From: Nocardioidaceae bacterium | Lineage (GTDB): Bacteria; Actinomycetota; Actinomycetes; Propionibacteriales; Nocardioidaceae | Direction: 5' to 3' | DNA: 16,380 nt | Assembly: GCA_013698435.1 (NCBI GenBank) | Contig: JACCVA010000009.1 | Span: 1 to 16,380 of the forward strand | Part shown: positions 13,609-16,380 of the stretch, one piece after another | Numbering within the stretch: position 1 is the stretch's first letter | How the letters are laid out: the number at the start of each line of letters is the position of its first letter | Translations under genes and position numbers: made by a program | Notes under the pieces: generated by a model | What the model saw: the letters and a program-made list of their open reading frames with translations, nothing else | What the model was told of the DNA's origin: nothing | Databases searched by the model: none

Positions 13609-14712
13609 TCAGTCGCGCTCGCGCAGCAGGTAGGCGACGACCGCGCCTGCCGCCGCCCCGACGACGGCGCTGCCGGCGTCGAACTTTCCTCGTGGCGGTT
13701 GTGGCGTGTCCCCGGGCGGTCCGGTGGCGGGTCGCGCACTGGTGGCAAACGTGCGGTGCTCCGCAGCCCCGGCCCCGAGCAGCACGTCTGCTTCCGAGGT
13801 GGCCACCTGACTCGCAGTCGGAGGCTCCGAGGTGAAGGCCCACGAGGCGCCGTACAGGATGAGCCGTGAGAAGTAGTTGATCCAGACCACGAGCGTGATC
13901 GCGATGGCCAGCGGGGCGAAGGCGCTGCCTCCGACGCCACCCAGCACGTAGATCACCAGCAGCTTGAGGATCTCAAAGCCGGCGGCTCCCAGCAGCGCAC
14001 CTTGCCAGAGTGCCCGGTTGCCGACCCGTGGCTCGCCCAGCAGCCGAAACATCACGTAGAGGAGCAGCGTGCTGGCGGCCAGGCCGAGGGCGAAGCCGAC
14101 CGCCCAGACGAGGACCGCACCGATGCCTCCGGGCGACATGCCTAGGAGGTCGAGGATTTTGTCGGTGACGCCTTGGGCGACACCGGAGAGGGCGACCGAG
14201 ACAATCAGCACGGCGCCCAGGATGACGAGCGCCAACAGGTCGAGCGCCTTGCCCACGACGAAGTTGCGCACCTTGGACTCCGGGATCACGAAGACGTCCT
14301 GCAGCGCGGTCCGCAGGCCCGACAGCCAGTTGAGGCCGGAGTAGAGCACCCCGAGGAAGCCGATGACCCCGGCCGTTGCCTTGGCGTTCTCTATGTCGGC
14401 GAGGCTGATTTTGCCTTCGGCCCCGGTCGGGCTCACGATGCCGGGAAAGATCGACTCGATCGCGCTGATGAGGGAGTCACGTGCATCCGGGTAGGCGATG
14501 CTGACGTAGCCGATGACGGCGAAGCCGAGAGCGAGGATCGGGAAGAACGACAAGAACCCGAAGTAGGTGACGGCGCCGGCGAGCACGTTGCCCTCGACCT
14601 TGCCGTAGTGCTCGACCATGCGCATGAGGTGGTCGGCTGCGGGCGACCGCTCGCGTACCCGCGCGATGCGCGACTTGGCCTTGTCACCCAGGGACTGCTT
14701 CTCGGCTGGCAT
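13609..14712 (-). CDS. YihY/virulence factor BrkB family membrane protein
   Basis: Integral membrane protein of unknown biochemical role; 367 residues. Seen: a basic cytoplasmic N-terminus, then GNVLAGAVTYFGFLSFFPILALGFAV typical of the family start. Hydrophobic segments follow at roughly 45-70, 115-140, 155-185, 195-225, 235-260 and 268-290, consistent with six helices, with the family stretch ITLVVWINYFSRLILYGASW near the end. After a Pro/Thr/Ala-rich linker, a further Gly/Ala-rich hydrophobic stretch (GSAVVGAAAGAVVAYLL) precedes a charged tail, which may be a seventh helix. ATG at 14712 follows AAGGAG by only 2 bases. An in-frame GTG at 14748 with GAGG 8 bases upstream is a real alternative and would add 12 residues. 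The old ribonuclease BN label for this family should not be used. Confidence 0.85.
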   Translation of the reverse strand: MPAEKQSLGDKAKSRIARVRERSPAADHLMRMVEHYGKVEGNVLAGAVTYFGFLSFFPILALGFAVIGYVSIAYPDARDSLISAIESIFPGIVSPTGAEGKISLADIENAKATAGVIGFLGVLYSGLNWLSGLRTALQDVFVIPESKVRNFVVGKALDLLALVILGAVLIVSVALSGVAQGVTDKILDLLGMSPGGIGAVLVWAVGFALGLAASTLLLYVMFRLLGEPRVGNRALWQGALLGAAGFEILKLLVIYVLGGVGGSAFAPLAIAITLVVWINYFSRLILYGASWAFTSEPPTASQVATSEADVLLGAGAAEHRTFATSARPATGPPGDTPQPPRGKFDAGSAVVGAAAGAVVAYLLRERD

Positions 14713-14773
14713 GGCTCCTTCGTACCCGACGTGGACACCGGGCACCACGCGACGCGCCTCGTGCCTGGAGCGG

Positions 14774-15292
14774 TCAGCCCGTCTGCGCGCTCAGCTCGAA
14801 CGTCCGCACCGGGCGCCATACACCGTCGTCGCCGTGGATGTAGAGGTGGAACTCGGTGACCTCGAACGACGCCTCGAAGTCCCGCAACGTCGCATAGGCG
14901 TAGTCGAGCGCCGCCTCGTCGAGGTGGTGGGCCACCGTTACATGGGGGTGGTAGGGAAAGGCCGGCTCTTGCTCCAACGCGCCGCGCCGGGCTGCCTCGG
15001 CAAGCAGCTCACACGACGAGATGCCCTCGCTGACGGCGACGAAGACCACCGGTGAGACGGGACGGAACGTCGCGGTGCCGCGCAGCCGCAGCCGGAACGG
15101 AGCATGCCGGCTCGCGACGTCGCACAGGTGCGCGTCGAGCTCGGACTGAGGCGCCAAGACCGGCGTCGGGGGAACCAACGTGAGGTGGGTGGGAATGACG
15201 TCAGCCGCCGGGTCTCCGAAGGACGCGCGGTACTGCTGCAGCACACCTGCCCACGGCTCAGGAATGGCGATGGCGACACCGATCGTGGGCAC
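14774..15292 (-). CDS. 2'-5' RNA ligase family protein (2H phosphoesterase)
   Basis: Small cytosolic 2H-superfamily protein of 172 residues. Family members act on 2'-5' or cyclic 2',3'-phosphodiester bonds of RNA or nucleotides; the cellular substrate here is unknown. Seen: the two catalytic HxT motifs, H36-L-T38 in PTHLTLVPP and H117-V-T119 in YHPHVTVAHHL, at the expected separation, so the active site looks intact. GTG at 15292 is chosen, 9 bp after the trpS stop, with AAGG about 7 bases upstream inside the end of trpS. Position directly behind trpS, which I recall as common in actinobacteria, indicates cotranscription, but it gives no proof of a tRNA-related role. Confidence 0.85.
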   Translation of the reverse strand: MPTIGVAIAIPEPWAGVLQQYRASFGDPAADVIPTHLTLVPPTPVLAPQSELDAHLCDVASRHAPFRLRLRGTATFRPVSPVVFVAVSEGISSCELLAEAARRGALEQEPAFPYHPHVTVAHHLDEAALDYAYATLRDFEASFEVTEFHLYIHGDDGVWRPVRTFELSAQTG

Positions 15293-15301
15293 GCGGTGAC
15301 C

Positions 15302-16378
<1,077 letters not shown>

Positions 16379-16380
16379 CG

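Noticed and set aside
13589..13843. In-frame upstream extension of the dehydratase frame by 85 codons.
   Set aside because: It is low-complexity Arg/Gly sequence overlapping the YihY gene; the GTG at 13588 has a good ribosome-binding site and fits the family N-terminus.
14738..14768. Inverted repeat between the 2H phosphoesterase and YihY genes (GGCAC/GTGCC with partial flanks).
   Set aside because: Only 5 paired bases, then a mismatch on the transcribed strand, a 15-nt loop and no U-tract; expected by chance at this GC content.

Overview
The window is uniformly GC-rich, with third codon positions nearly all G or C, GTG starts and tightly packed genes. The protein families point to an actinobacterium. 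The order trpS / 2H phosphoesterase / YihY, a BMP-type nucleoside transporter fused to cdd-deoA, and Rv0130-like MaoC wording suggest a soil-type actinobacterium such as a Nocardioidaceae or Intrasporangiaceae member, but genus cannot be fixed from this sequence. I see no tRNA, rRNA, IS element, prophage, CRISPR array or clear transferred island. I recognise all fifteen protein genes by family.

Right part (minus strand, about 16345 down to 12650): trpS, a small 2'-5' RNA ligase-like 2H phosphoesterase, a YihY/BrkB membrane protein and a short PLP-dependent threonine/serine dehydratase, with gaps of 9 to about 60 bp. Next, still on the minus strand, come a B12-domain-less methylmalonyl-CoA mutase-type large subunit (12576-10996) and an M20D amidohydrolase (10896-9697).

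Centre (minus strand, 9558 down to 2421): a nucleoside uptake and salvage operon. Its order is BMP-family lipoprotein, double ATP-binding ABC protein, permease, permease, cytidine deaminase, pyrimidine-nucleoside phosphorylase. After the lipoprotein, every junction is an overlap of 4 or 8 bp or a gap of 6 bp. A hairpin separates the lipoprotein gene from the ATPase gene and probably sets a high binding-protein to transporter ratio. Nucleosides bound outside the membrane are imported; cytidine and deoxycytidine are deaminated, then the products are phosphorolysed to base and (deoxy)ribose-1-phosphate. Adenosine deaminase (1125-37) belongs to the same pathway. It is separated from the operon by a plus-strand pair, an SDR reductase (fabG-like) and a MaoC hydratase, which is divergent from add and convergent with deoA.

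The region looks like core actinobacterial metabolism rather than an accessory island, and I do not see a convincing new system. The points most worth checking are a 56-bp nested hairpin lying inside the last codons of deoA, the palindromes in the promoter regions of the transporter operon and the amidohydrolase, the lipid-type gene pair embedded in the nucleoside block, and the orphan mutase subunit.
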